In this document: positions 53,878-63,408 of the stretch, piece after piece
Layout: every line of letters begins with the position of its first letter
Numbering within the stretch: the stretch's first letter is position 1
NCBI GenBank assembly: GCA_001574975.1
Contig: KQ965823.1
Location: forward strand, 84,712-148,711
Reading direction: 5' to 3'
Source of the DNA: Gonapodya prolifera JEL478
Taxonomy: Eukaryota; Monoblepharomycota; Monoblepharidomycetes; Monoblepharidales; Gonapodyaceae
Length of the DNA stretch: 64,000 nt
Notes under the pieces: model-generated
Told to the model about the DNA's origin: nothing
The model's input: only the letters and a program-made list of their open reading frames with translations
Database searches by the model: none
Position numbers and translations under genes: made by a program

Positions 53878-54356
53878 CACGAACCAAACCCACCCGCACT
53901 CGCACACTCTCGCTGGCGTCATCTGCTTCACCCCAGGTGCGTGTGTGTCTCCATCTTCACTCGCGGGGCATCGCGCACTCGGTGGCGCCGCGCGTCACGT
54001 GGAGTGCGTCTCTAATGGAACACGGACATGGAAGTTCGTGTGAAGATTGCACTCCGGATGTCGATGACGCTATTGCAGAAGCAGCGGGACGCGGGCGTGA
54101 TGATGGTCATCGCACCATCGTCGAATCTGGTTATGAAACGCATCATCTCAGACGCGGAGCCAACTCGACCGAAGGCTGGAGCTGAGTTACTCTCAGTGAA
54201 TGCGAGCGTTTGGTATCGTAGGGGTCGGGGTGTGGAGCAATGGAGTTCTTGATGTGATGATCCACGAACCTCGACGACACTTGGACAAACCTAACCGTTT
54301 CCAATGGCTTCACGCTAACCAAAGCGCAACCTTTTCGCTCATCCTAGACCCCAACA
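53878..54356. other. intergenic between divergent genes
   Basis: No gene is supported. This is the shared upstream region of the disordered-protein gene (minus) and FAM72 (plus). Confidence 0.35.
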
Positions 54357-55421
54357 ATGCCTCAAAGACCGAACGCTCACTCGCCCTCCATGACACCCCC
54401 ACAACTCCACTTATCCCTTCCTTCCACAACCTCCGCCAGCAACGCACTCGCCCAACTCGCCTCTTCCATCTCCTCACTCAACCAAGCGTCTGCAGCTGCC
54501 GTCGCTTCCGCTTCTGCTGCTGCGCCGGGAGCATCGACGGGGCAGGCCCATGCGACCACGCAGCAGCAGAGCGCGATTTCCGCAGCGAGCCTACATCCGC
54601 AGTTCCGGTCAAAGCCCGTCGTAGAGCTGGAGTGCTCCCACTGCACATCTCGCGTGTGCGGGCGCGGGATGCGTGCCATTCTTCTCGGTGACACTCGGTG
54701 AGTCGAGCCGTCGGAGCGTAGCGAGGACACCGAGGCCTAAGCGCGACAGCGCTGACCGAGGCTGTCGGCCCGAGGCGAAAGATCCGTGAAGCGGAATGTT
54801 CCTCGCGGAGCGAACCCGAGGCCTAAGCGCCGCAAGGCGCTGACCGAGGCTGTCCGCCGGAGGCGATTGGATATGAAATGATTATCTATGGTTTCCATGT
54901 CATCTCTTCCTTTCCGCTCACCCTTTCCCCCCCAATTCCACACCCCCCCCCCAGCGTCGAACTCTTCTCCACGGACCTCCCGCCTCCCAAATCCGTCGCG
55001 CTCGTCGAAAAAGACTACCGCACGCGCTCGTGCCGGTGCCGGATCCGGGACGTTGCGTGTCTCATGTGCGGGTGTGTTGTCGGGTACCATGTCACGAGAC
55101 CGTGCGAGAGGTGTTTGGGGGCGTGTAATAATGGGCATTACTGGTGAGTACAATCTGGGACCCGTTTGCAAGTCCGACGCCTGAACCCTGTGGACTCATC
55201 ACGGACCTGCACTTCAACCCCACCATCGCAGGATGTTCCTGTCTGAAGCCGTCCGCGCCCGGGACCGTCTGCACCCGACCTCCCACTCGACCATGACGTG
55301 GGCCGCGCTCCCCGCGGCGGATTCCGACCCCGAGGGCGGCACGTGCGCGTCCCCGGAACTGGGCAAGGCGAGCCTGGCAAAGGATGCGGGGATGGCGAGT
55401 TACGTGAGGTGGTGCAGATGA
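54357..55421 (+). CDS. FAM72 family protein
   Basis: Three exons: 54357-54697, 54955-55143, 55232-55421; 239 aa. After about 90 low-complexity residues comes the FAM72 core: ELECSHCTSRVCGRGMRAILLGDTRVELFSTDLPPPKSV, then [40 protein letters not shown]. The paired CxxC motifs fit zinc binding. In mammals FAM72A binds the nuclear uracil-DNA glycosylase UNG2 and promotes its loss. The family is found widely in animals and some fungi but its general role is unclear. The C-terminal 60 residues are not conserved. Intron 1 contains two GC-rich hairpin repeats. Confidence 0.9.
54731..54866 (+). repeat. two GC-rich imperfect repeats with hairpins (in FAM72 intron 1)
   Basis: Copies at 54731-54778 and 54817-54866 share cgaggcctaagcgc, then a variable loop, then gcgctgaccgaggctgtc, ending gaggcga. 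Within each copy AGCGC pairs with GCGCT around a 3-6 nt loop, and the loop is the part that differs. Conserved stem with changing loop is the pattern of a mobile or selected hairpin element. Confidence 0.6.
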
Positions 55422-55683
55422 GGATTGGATGGGAGCTGGGGGCTGGAAGCTGAAGCACGCTGCGGCCTGCGTCGACACTGCCCCTTTGAGAAATCGAATT
55501 TTACCCCACCCACCCTTGATCCCCGACGTCACACATCTTTGAAAAATTTTGTCACACACAATCATTCGTATTATATAAACATAACACCGATACCCCTTTC
55601 CCTTGTCGGGACCACACCACACATTGTAACATTACATCACAAACACAAAAATATAACCTACAATCCCTTCTGATCAGCGCCCC

Positions 55684-58541
55684 TCACGCAACGCTCTTCC
55701 CCTTCCCACCCGCCCCACCCCCCTGGGCCACCTTCCTTCTGATCACCGCCGCGACCTCCCTGGCCGCCGTCTCCGGTCTCATCGCCGTCGCACTCACGCC
55801 ACTCACAAGCGCGACCACGCCATGATCAACCTCGCCCGCCATCCACTGCTCCAAGGTGACGCACGCGACGTAAGCACTGAACGTGTTCTGGCCGTTTCCG
55901 GGTCGTTCGCCGATGATGTGGACGGTGGTGAAGAAGCGCGGGAGGCGGAGGGTGCCGTGGGCCGAGGCGGTGGCGTATTCGGCGGCGGAAGAGACGAGCG
56001 AAGCGACGATGTCACGACCCGCGGCGTATCCGGCGCGCACGCGGGCGTTTTCGACGACGACGAGGGTGGGTACGAATGTGTGGACCACACCTGCCCGACG
56101 TGTCGGTGGTGGTGGTGTCGAAGCTGTCGCCTCAGCGCCCGCAGCAGCCAGCGCGGCCGTGAGACTACTCTCCAACTCCCTCAAAAACGGAAACAAATGC
56201 CCCGGCGCCGCGACCGAGTCCGAATTCAGCCCGTCGGAAACCACGACCTGGACCAAATTCGTCGGCGGGTTTCCCTCCATCTCCGCAACCGTCTGCGCCA
56301 ATTTCCCTCCGCGCCGTTTCAGGATCTGCGCGGCGGCTTCGTCGAGGTGCTCACCCGTGACGGGCTTGAGCACGTACTCCTCCCGGCTCCGTGACTGCGT
56401 CGATACAACGACCGCCCCCGCGCCGGGGAATCCGCCGTCCCCGCTGTCCCCGTCGAACCTGAACCGGCGCAGTTCGTCGACAAAAGGTTCAGGCAGGCGA
56501 TCGTAAATGGCCCGCTTGGCCGCGTGGTAGATATCCCTCTTGGGCCCGTCGATGTCGGGGGGTGGTCTGAACCCTTCCGCACAGCCGTACCCCAGATCCA
56601 ACCCGCGCTTCTGGAACTCGTCCAGCTGCTTGCGGGCCTCTGCTTTGATCTCAGTCTCGGGGCGTTTGTCGCCCTTACGGCGCCGGTACTGGACGTACAT
56701 GTGCTCCGTGTCGCCCGGGCGGGTCAGGGTGTTCGTTGTTGGGTCGGCGGCCCCGAGGGAGGATAGGAGAGAGATGAGGGAGGGTGAGAGGCCCATGGAG
56801 TGTTTGTAACGCAGGCGGGCGATGTCGCGGAAGTCGGTTGTGAGGTCTGTGTCGTGACGATGGAGGGTCATGGGTGAGCGCTTGGCAAGAGGTTGCGAGC
56901 TGGTAGGTGGGAGGGTTTACTCACAGGACAGCATGGGGTCCGATTTTCCAGCGACGGCCATATAGAAACCGGGACCAGCGGGGAGAATGCTTTCTTGTAT
57001 GTCATCCTGACGTCACAGAATTCCCAAATAATATTTGAACAACCTCACTTGGAATAATATTACAACCACACTCACCAGCTCATCAATCTCCACACCCATC
57101 TTTCCATCCCGATCAAAGGCCGAAGGGTCAGGTTTTGCACCACCAGAAACCACCACCCCGCCCAACTCCCCAAACTCACATGATACGTCGAACACACATC
57201 GAGTCCCATGATTAGTCCGTGAAGCTTGCCCGCACACAAGTCTTCAAGGCAGGCACGGAAGAGTTGGGCCGAGGTGCGGAATACTTCGGGGCTACGGGAG
57301 GGGTATCGTTAGGCATGTGTGTGCTGGGAGATGGCAACAGGCGCCCCCCTCCCCCCGCTCCCGGAAGACAAGTACATACCCAATAAATCCAGCCACGGTA
57401 TTCACCATGGTCCACTTCCCGGCCTTCCTCGTCAACGCCCTCGCCAATCCATAATTCCTACACTCCAAGGTAACCATATCCACGCCATGGTCCGCTCCAT
57501 TCGTGAACGCAGACCCTTGACCCGTCTCGAAGTAGAGGTTGGGCGGGGCTTGCGGTCGGCAGCATAGTTCGACCAGGTTCGGGACGGATGTGTCGAATGT
57601 GGAGAGCAGGGAGGACGTGCCGCCGAGGGACTGGAAGAGCGTGGAGAGGATGACGGGGCCGTAGGTGTCCTTTGGGGAGGTGGAGGTCAGTTTCGTTGGA
57701 TTGTGTTGAGCACGTTCATGAATGAGACCCTGAAGCTCACTTCAACGGCGGACTGGTCCTTGATGTGCGCCAAGACGCACCACTTGAGCGTATCCTCTGC
57801 CTGGAACGTTTGCACGACGTCCTTGAGCGTGGCCTCGAGGCGGGCGACCGACACTCTGTCCCCATTGACGGGGTTGATTCCAAGCACCATATCCCCACAT
57901 CCATACGAGAGACCCTCGAGGACCGAATAGAGAATTTCCGTGGGGTCGTCGTCGGGGGAGTTTGGCTGGATGCGAGACCCGAGTTGCCCGCGTGCACCGA
58001 GTGTGGACCCTGGCGCGTTGTTGTAGATTTTGGACGATACGGCGATGAGCTCGTCGGAGGACATGAGCTTGATGACGCCAGCGACGACTTCGGAGCGAAG
58101 GCCCGGCATGATGACCTTTATCTCGTTTTCGCTCTTGTCCAACAAAAACTGCTTGAGCTCGCCAAAGGTCCACGAGCTAATTGACTTTGCGATTTCCCGG
58201 TCCACGAAGCTCTCTATGAATGTCGACACCTCGTCTTGCACGAACAGAGAGCTCTGGATGTCCCCCAGTCGCATGGACGCGATGATACCTCGAGCCTTGA
58301 GTGATCGGACGCAAAGTCAGACCTGGCCCCATCATTCAACGAACGAGAACACGACTCCCACCTCTATCCTCTCATCATCGTTCAGTGCCGCGACACCGAT
58401 CGCCTCGTCGCCCTCCTTGAACTCGTTCGCGCGCCCCCACGTCAGCTTCAGCGCAGCAGTGGACCGGTACGGATCGAGAGACGGAGCGCCCGCCGAAGTG
58501 CTTCCCGTCGAAACAAATGGTTGCGATTCGAACGCGGACAT
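55684..58541 (-). CDS. eutBC: ethanolamine ammonia-lyase, fused large (EutB) and small (EutC) subunits
   Basis: Seven exons on minus: 58541-58362, 58295-57741, 57669-57380, 57291-57180, 57099-57076, 57006-56925, 56846-55684; 801 aa. Adenosylcobalamin-dependent enzyme splitting ethanolamine into acetaldehyde and ammonia. The EutB half shows ARGIIASMRLGDIQSSLF, GLSYGCGDMVLGINPV, DTYGPVILSTLFQS, LYFETGQGSAFTNGADHGVDMVTLE, GLIMGLDVCSTYHMGVEIDEL, and DPMLSYLTTDFRDIARLR, which aligns with the bacterial EutB end (MLNYQTT..D.ATLR). Without a stop it continues into EutC: SREEYVLKPVTGEHLDE, NLVQVVVSDGLNSDSV, and HIIGERPGNGQNTFSAYV. In bacteria these are two genes. The length equals the sum plus a linker. 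One exon is just 24 nt. No PTS1 is seen at the end (GKGKSVA), so location is probably cytosolic. Confidence 0.93.
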
Positions 58542-59229
58542 GGTGATGTCCGCTGATGGGTGCTCGGTCGTTTTGAGTGTGGGGTTCGAGATCACGACGG
58601 GCCGAATTCAACCGGTCTTGGCTGTGAACCCTTTCAAGTGAACGAGCTCCTTCGTCTCCATCTTCCAAATTATCGTGGATGGAGAACGAGTGAGACCGCT
58701 ATTTATATACCTAACGCAATCGCAGTGGAAACCAATTCTAAATGGTTTTGACTTTTTGGACCGCCCGTATCATGAACAAAATTAAATGGACTGGGTGATG
58801 CGATAACCGTCTCGCCATGCGAACAGAAAAAAATTAAACAATTCTTACCAACCCTCAGAAAGCAAAACTACAGCACCCAGTATTCCCAGTATTCCCAGCT
58901 GATCTCTCACGCTAGTACTGACTGGGCTGTCGCGGGCTTCGCTGCGCTGATCGGACGGGAAGCGGCACTTTTCCGCGCATATGGCCGTAGCTGAAGTACA
59001 GTCTGAAAATAGTAAATATATATAAAACTTTAAGTACTCTAATCACCACCTACAGTTTCGAGCAGGTGGATGTTGAATATTAATCCTCCCACGGAACCAT
59101 CTGCACCTATTTCCGTCAACACCATCATGGATCTTCTACTGCTACGCCTGATGGGGTGGGATCCCGGGAGGAGAGAAGAAGTGGAGTTGAGTGTCGGTGG
59201 AAGTCGCGGTGTAGTGAAGCAGTTCGAAT
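58542..59229. other. intergenic
   Basis: No gene is supported. The stretch includes the EutBC promoter side and AT-rich sequence around 59,000-59,040. Confidence 0.35.
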
Positions 59230-59638
59230 TCAGAAAAGGTTCTGAACATTCACCAATTCAAGCTCATAGCGCACAGCTCACCTGAGTCAAGCTCTCTGCA
59301 AACGTCTCCCTCACATACTCCAACACCGCCTTTGCCGTCTTGACCCTATTGGGCAAACTCGTGATCGTGCACGTAAACCTCAACACTGCCGTCTTGTTCT
59401 CCTCTCCATCCAACACCGCACACCGCTCCACGACCCGGTCCGCGACCTGCAGCAACTGCGGCTGGGTGTGATCACCGCTGGCGCCGTGCGTGAGAAGGAG
59501 AATGCGAGACGGTTTGAGCGCGGATGGAATGGTATCGTCGGAAGATCGGGAGCCGGCGGGACGTGATTTGAAGGTCAGGTAAGATGCGATGTGTTTTGGG
59601 GATGTTGGGTTGATGGTTATTTTGATGTGCACGACCAT
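59230..59638 (-). CDS. small orphan protein
   Basis: Model: exon 59638-59282 and a 12-nt last exon 59241-59230 coding NLF and stop, giving 122 aa. Without that splice the frame ends VSCAL at 59264. The sequence looks folded: MVVHIKITINPTSPKHIASYLTFK, RILLLTHGASGDHTQPQLLQVADRVVERCAVL, KTAVLRFTCTITSLPNRVKTAKAVLEYVRETF. The beta-strand/helix alternation and the absence of low complexity favour a real gene, but I recognise no family. Confidence 0.45.
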
Positions 59639-59790
59639 GGATGGGAGTGGTGAGGTCGGTGGCAGGAATCAAGGAATTTCGATAACTCAACAAGAGAGAA
59701 GAAAAGATAATCTTTTTGACACTCGTTAACATTTTTATGGTGTTATTTGCTTTTTGATATGAGTCAGCCTTGGCCGCAAGTCTCGCATGA

Positions 59791-61046
59791 TCAGTTCCCG
59801 TATGTCGCGCTGAAGTACTCCTTGGACTTTACGGGGTCGGCCTTCATGGTGGGTTTGCCCTCTGCAGCGTCAAGTGACGAATCAATCAGCCACCACGGTT
59901 TCTACACTGGCAACCGGCAACCGCTGCACTGGCAGCCCGAAACCGCCACACTACATCCCCCCCCCCCCCCGCCGGACACACCTCCCCATGCTTATCCGTA
60001 AACTGCACGGCCTCGACCAACCTCAACACCTCGTCAATGCTCCGTCCCACGGGGAGGTCGTTGACGAGTGAGACTCGGAGTGTGCCGTCGGGCCCGATGA
60101 TGAATGTTCCCCGGAGGGCGATTCCGGAGGGGAGGAGGACGTTGTAGGAGGAGGAGATGGATTTGGTTATGTCCGAGACTTGGGGGGGAGGGGGGGGGGG
60201 GGGGGGGGGGTAATCGTGGAATGATCCGTGGACCGAGGATTGATTCAAGTACTTACGCAGAGGAATCTTCATGCCTCCCAGACCGCCCTTGTTCCGGGGA
60301 GTGTTGATCCATGCTGGAAACGTCAAAACGTACGGGTCGAGGTCAAACATTGCGTTTCGTTGAACAAGACGGCCTCTCGACGTCGCGCTCACCCAAGTGA
60401 GAGTGCTCCGAATCGACACTACACCCGACGACCTCGCATCCCAGGGCGCGGAACTCGTCAGCGCGTTCCGAGAAGGCGATGATTTCGGTGGGGCTGCGTG
60501 ACGTGCACACGTCGGGACGTCAGTTGATTGAAGATGGGGAAAATAAGGGTAAAAACGCACCAGACGAAGGTGAAGTCAAGTGGATAGAAGAAGAGGACGA
60601 GGTCTTTGTCGACGATGGAGGAAAGTGTGAGTCAGTGATTGACTAGGGCTTTTTTCCTGAATTGCAATGCGCCTGACTCCAAGAACCACCTGACACCAAT
60701 TTCCGCAGTCAATCGCCAACACTGTCCGCTCCGGATTTCATTTCATTTCCCCGCTTCTTCCCTCCCCTCCCCCTCGACGATCCCACTCACACTTCCCCTT
60801 GAACTCCTCCGAGCTCAACTCCTTGAACTCGCCATCCACGACTGCCGTAGCCTTCCACGCGGGCGCGTGCTGCTGAATCTGCGCGACGGGCGACAGACGC
60901 GAGGGGGCGGTGGAAAACGATCGCAGTGCAGGTGAAGTTGGGAGGGAGAGACGGGGAGTGGAGCGGAGGGAGGACGAGAGGAGGGAGCGAGCAGTGAAGG
61001 TGGGGACAGAGCGCAGGAGGCGGGGGAGAACGCGGGTGGCGGACAT
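59791..61046 (-). CDS. mitochondrial 2-Cys peroxiredoxin
   Basis: Six exons on minus: 61046-60791, 60603-60561, 60493-60393, 60313-60257, 60178-59955, 59859-59791; 249 aa. Reduces peroxides using thioredoxin-type donors. The N-terminus is an Arg/Ser/Leu-rich presequence ([22 protein letters not shown]), so mitochondrial import is expected. The core has [29 protein letters not shown] with peroxidatic Cys100, [64 protein letters not shown] with resolving Cys220, and tail [12 protein letters not shown]. After VCPA a run of C on plus (Gs in the gene) codes GGGGG where relatives usually have NWxPG, and the intron after exon 4 has a long G/C homopolymer. Both could be assembly errors. Confidence 0.9.
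59958..59974. repeat. poly-C/G homopolymer inside peroxiredoxin exon
   Basis: A C tract of 14 or more bases on the plus strand falls in exon 5 and gives the Gly run after the resolving-cysteine motif. Confidence 0.7.
60182..60210. repeat. poly-G homopolymer in peroxiredoxin intron 4
   Basis: A near-pure G tract of more than 20 bases (one A interrupts it) forms the polypyrimidine part of the intron next to the acceptor on the minus strand. Confidence 0.75.
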
Positions 61047-61402
61047 GGTGTGCGAGAGCGAGAGGTGAAGATGTGATACCAATTGTGTGGCACAATGACA
61101 GGGTGTGCAGGGTCCCCTTCCTTGACACGGCACAACTCGAACGTCCCCTTCATCTTCACGATATTGGGATGAAGATGTGTGAGAGGGAGGGGAGGCGTGC
61201 ATGGAGAAAAGGGGCGAACTGATGTATTATCATTCTGTGAACCCTGACCGCCCGTCCTGGCCCCGCCAGCGCTCACATGATGATGATTAAAAAGAAAAAA
61301 GCAGATGTAATATCAACGTCAAACTAAAACACAGAACACCACACTGAATGTCTACAAATCAAACTACGCGGATCGGCTTCTCGTTAGCGCCATTCTCCGT
61401 CG

Positions 61403-61941
61403 TCAGCAAGCGAGGTTATAGTTCCCGCCATTTTGCGCCTTTGCGAAGCTCCCCTGCACCGAGTTCCGGCACACATACTCCAATCCCGTTCCCGTAATAT
61501 CTCCCAGCGAATCTCCATCCGCGTACCACACACTGGTCCCGTCGATCGGATAACACTGCCAATTGTACAAAGGCCCCATCTGGTTTCTCCAGTTGTCGAG
61601 GATCGAGCCGCACCAGTCCCCGGAGTAGGCCCAGTTGGAGCAGAACGCGATCCGGTAGCGCTTGATAAAGGTCGTGTCCCAGATGGTGCTGTACTCGCAT
61701 TGGTCGGGGCTGCTTTTGTGGAGGGTGGAAGGAGTGTCTTGACGTGGTGCGAATTCGAGGGATGTGGTCGCCTTGGAAATTGAAGGAGTGAGGCGGCGTT
61801 CAAAAATACATGATGAAAAGGTTTGGTCGGCTAAAGGCTTCGTCTCACATTAGCAGAGCCGAGTGGAGCTGCGAAACCGCGCGTGACGGTGGAGAGTACA
61901 CAGAGGGCAATCAGAGTGATGACCGGAGCGCGGTTGGCCAT
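61403..61941 (-). CDS. small secreted Cys-rich protein (copy A)
   Basis: Two exons on minus: 61941-61849 and 61771-61403, giving 153 aa. A signal peptide covers about 1-24 (VITLIALCVLSTVTRGFA). The mature part has the spacing QCEYSTIWDTTFIKRYRIAFC, WCGSILDNW, YNWQCYPIDG, VWYADGD, YVCRNSVQG, NYNLAC. This is homologous over its length to the divergently transcribed gene at 62269-62821 (QCEW...YQRMRFIFC, CQSMLDNM, GNWQCYNAG, VFFADGD, QVCDNALPG, YWLSC), with six cysteines in the same order. No known family is recognised. Cysteine pairing would give three disulfides. The small size, secretion signal and duplication suggest an effector-like or cell-wall role, but this is inference. Confidence 0.72.
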
Positions 61942-61990
61942 TTTCGAAGCAGGTAGAGGGTTGGACAAGAAGAGAGACGCTGTGAGATGG

Positions 61991-62066
61991 TTATGAGAGA
62001 GATGTTACGAGATACTTATGCAAGAAACGTTACGAAATGCTTATGAGAGAGACGTTACGAGAATTT
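61991..62066 (+). repeat. three 25-bp tandem repeats in a shared promoter
   Basis: Units start TTATG: ttatgagagagatgttacga..., ttatgcaagaaacgttacga..., ttatgagagagacgttacga..., each about 25 bp and sharing GTTACGA. They lie about 50 bp from the start codon of copy A and about 200 bp before that of copy B. Confidence 0.7.
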
Positions 62067-62268
62067 ATGGGCTATACTTCTTGGACGGTGATAGATATAT
62101 ATATAGTGACACGTCTTGGCGGAAAGGTACACCAGGTGGCTGTGTCGCGTCACCCAAGCACCAGAACTATTTCAAGGCTGTGACGAGACACCCAGACAAA
62201 TAAATACATTGTCCAGGCCCACAAGAGACCCAGAACGCAAAGTCTCATCGCCAAACTCGAGCCACACC

Positions 62269-62821
62269 ATGCCGTCCAGACTGCTCTTCCTTCAGCTTGC
62301 AGTCCTCGTGCTTTCTATCACCACGGTGGGCACGTTCCGTGTAGTGCACGCAGTACCAGTCAGCGCACATGTCGAGGTAAGCATCTACTTCATCTGATGA
62401 CACGGACTGCACTTTAACACTCTCCTCGCATAATTGATCACTTCGATTCCTCCCCGCTCCCCGTTCCCCGCTCCCCCTGTATCAGCTCAACAAACGCTAT
62501 GCCGTGCCAGGCCCAAACCAGTGCGAATGGATGCAAATCGGCAACTACGTGTTCTACCAACGTATGAGGTTCATATTCTGCGCCAACAAGACGTACCAAG
62601 GCTGCCAGAGCATGCTCGACAACATGCGCGGGGTTTACAATGGAGCAGTGGGGAATTGGCAGTGCTATAACGCAGGGTGGACGGACAGCACCGTCTTCTT
62701 TGCCGACGGAGATGTCGAGTTCTATTCGGGAGGGCAGCCGGAGAAGCAAGTGTGCGATAACGCATTGCCGGGGACCAAGAACTCGCCCGTTGGGGATGGG
62801 TACTGGCTTTCGTGTATTTAG
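62269..62821 (+). CDS. small secreted Cys-rich protein (copy B)
   Basis: Two exons: 62269-62376 and 62486-62821, giving 147 aa. A signal peptide covers about 1-28 (LLFLQLAVLVLSITTVGTF). The mature region follows a likely LNKR processing site, then YAVPGPNQCEWMQIG and FIFCANKTYQGCQSMLDNM, GAVGNWQCYNAGW, VFFADGDVEF, KQVCDNALPG, and WLSCI at the end. The cysteine order and the intron position after the signal region match the neighbouring copy A. A KR pair just after the exon junction could be cut by a Kex2-type protease. No database family is recognised. Confidence 0.75.
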
Positions 62822-63408
62822 TAGTCGTGGGTTATAGAGTTCTCTGTAGTTGTTTTTCAAATTTGATGTCATCGTTGGACATATTCGCCGTACATTGTAT
62901 TCAGTACATCGTCTTGATTGGCCCGCACAATATAAAAAACCAAAATAACAAAATAAAAGTAGGAAAGACAGCCAAGTAAGACTGCTAACGATATGCGTGC
63001 CATGAAAGCATGTATGGGGGCTTCGGGCATTGTGGATATGCAATCCACTCTGCCGTTTTCCTTCCCCATCATAGAAAAGCCGTCCAGTGCATCGCCCTGA
63101 ATTTGAAAAGTTCTTTTTGCAAAGAATGGTACCTTTCCCTCGCACTTCCAGTCCGCAGCATATATCTTGGTCGCGAAAAAACACCGGATTCAAAACAGGC
63201 ACACCCCAGCACCACTCTCGGAACACACACTTTGCCGCTCCATCGGACCGTTAAGAGCGTGAATTGATGCTGTCCTGATTAAATTCAGTGGTCGAACCTC
63301 GACAGTTTGTACATTACGCGAATCCGCTCCACACATTGCCGAATAATTTATTCTGCAAAGGGAACTATTCATCTCTCAACGTCCGACTCCCCACTTTCCG
63401 CTGAGGAA
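62822..63408. other. intergenic
   Basis: I see no gene or RNA here. Confidence 0.35.

Noticed and set aside
55684-58541. Bacterial contamination as source of EutBC
   Set aside because: Six GT-AG introns with consistent phase interrupt the coding sequence and eukaryotic genes lie on both sides.
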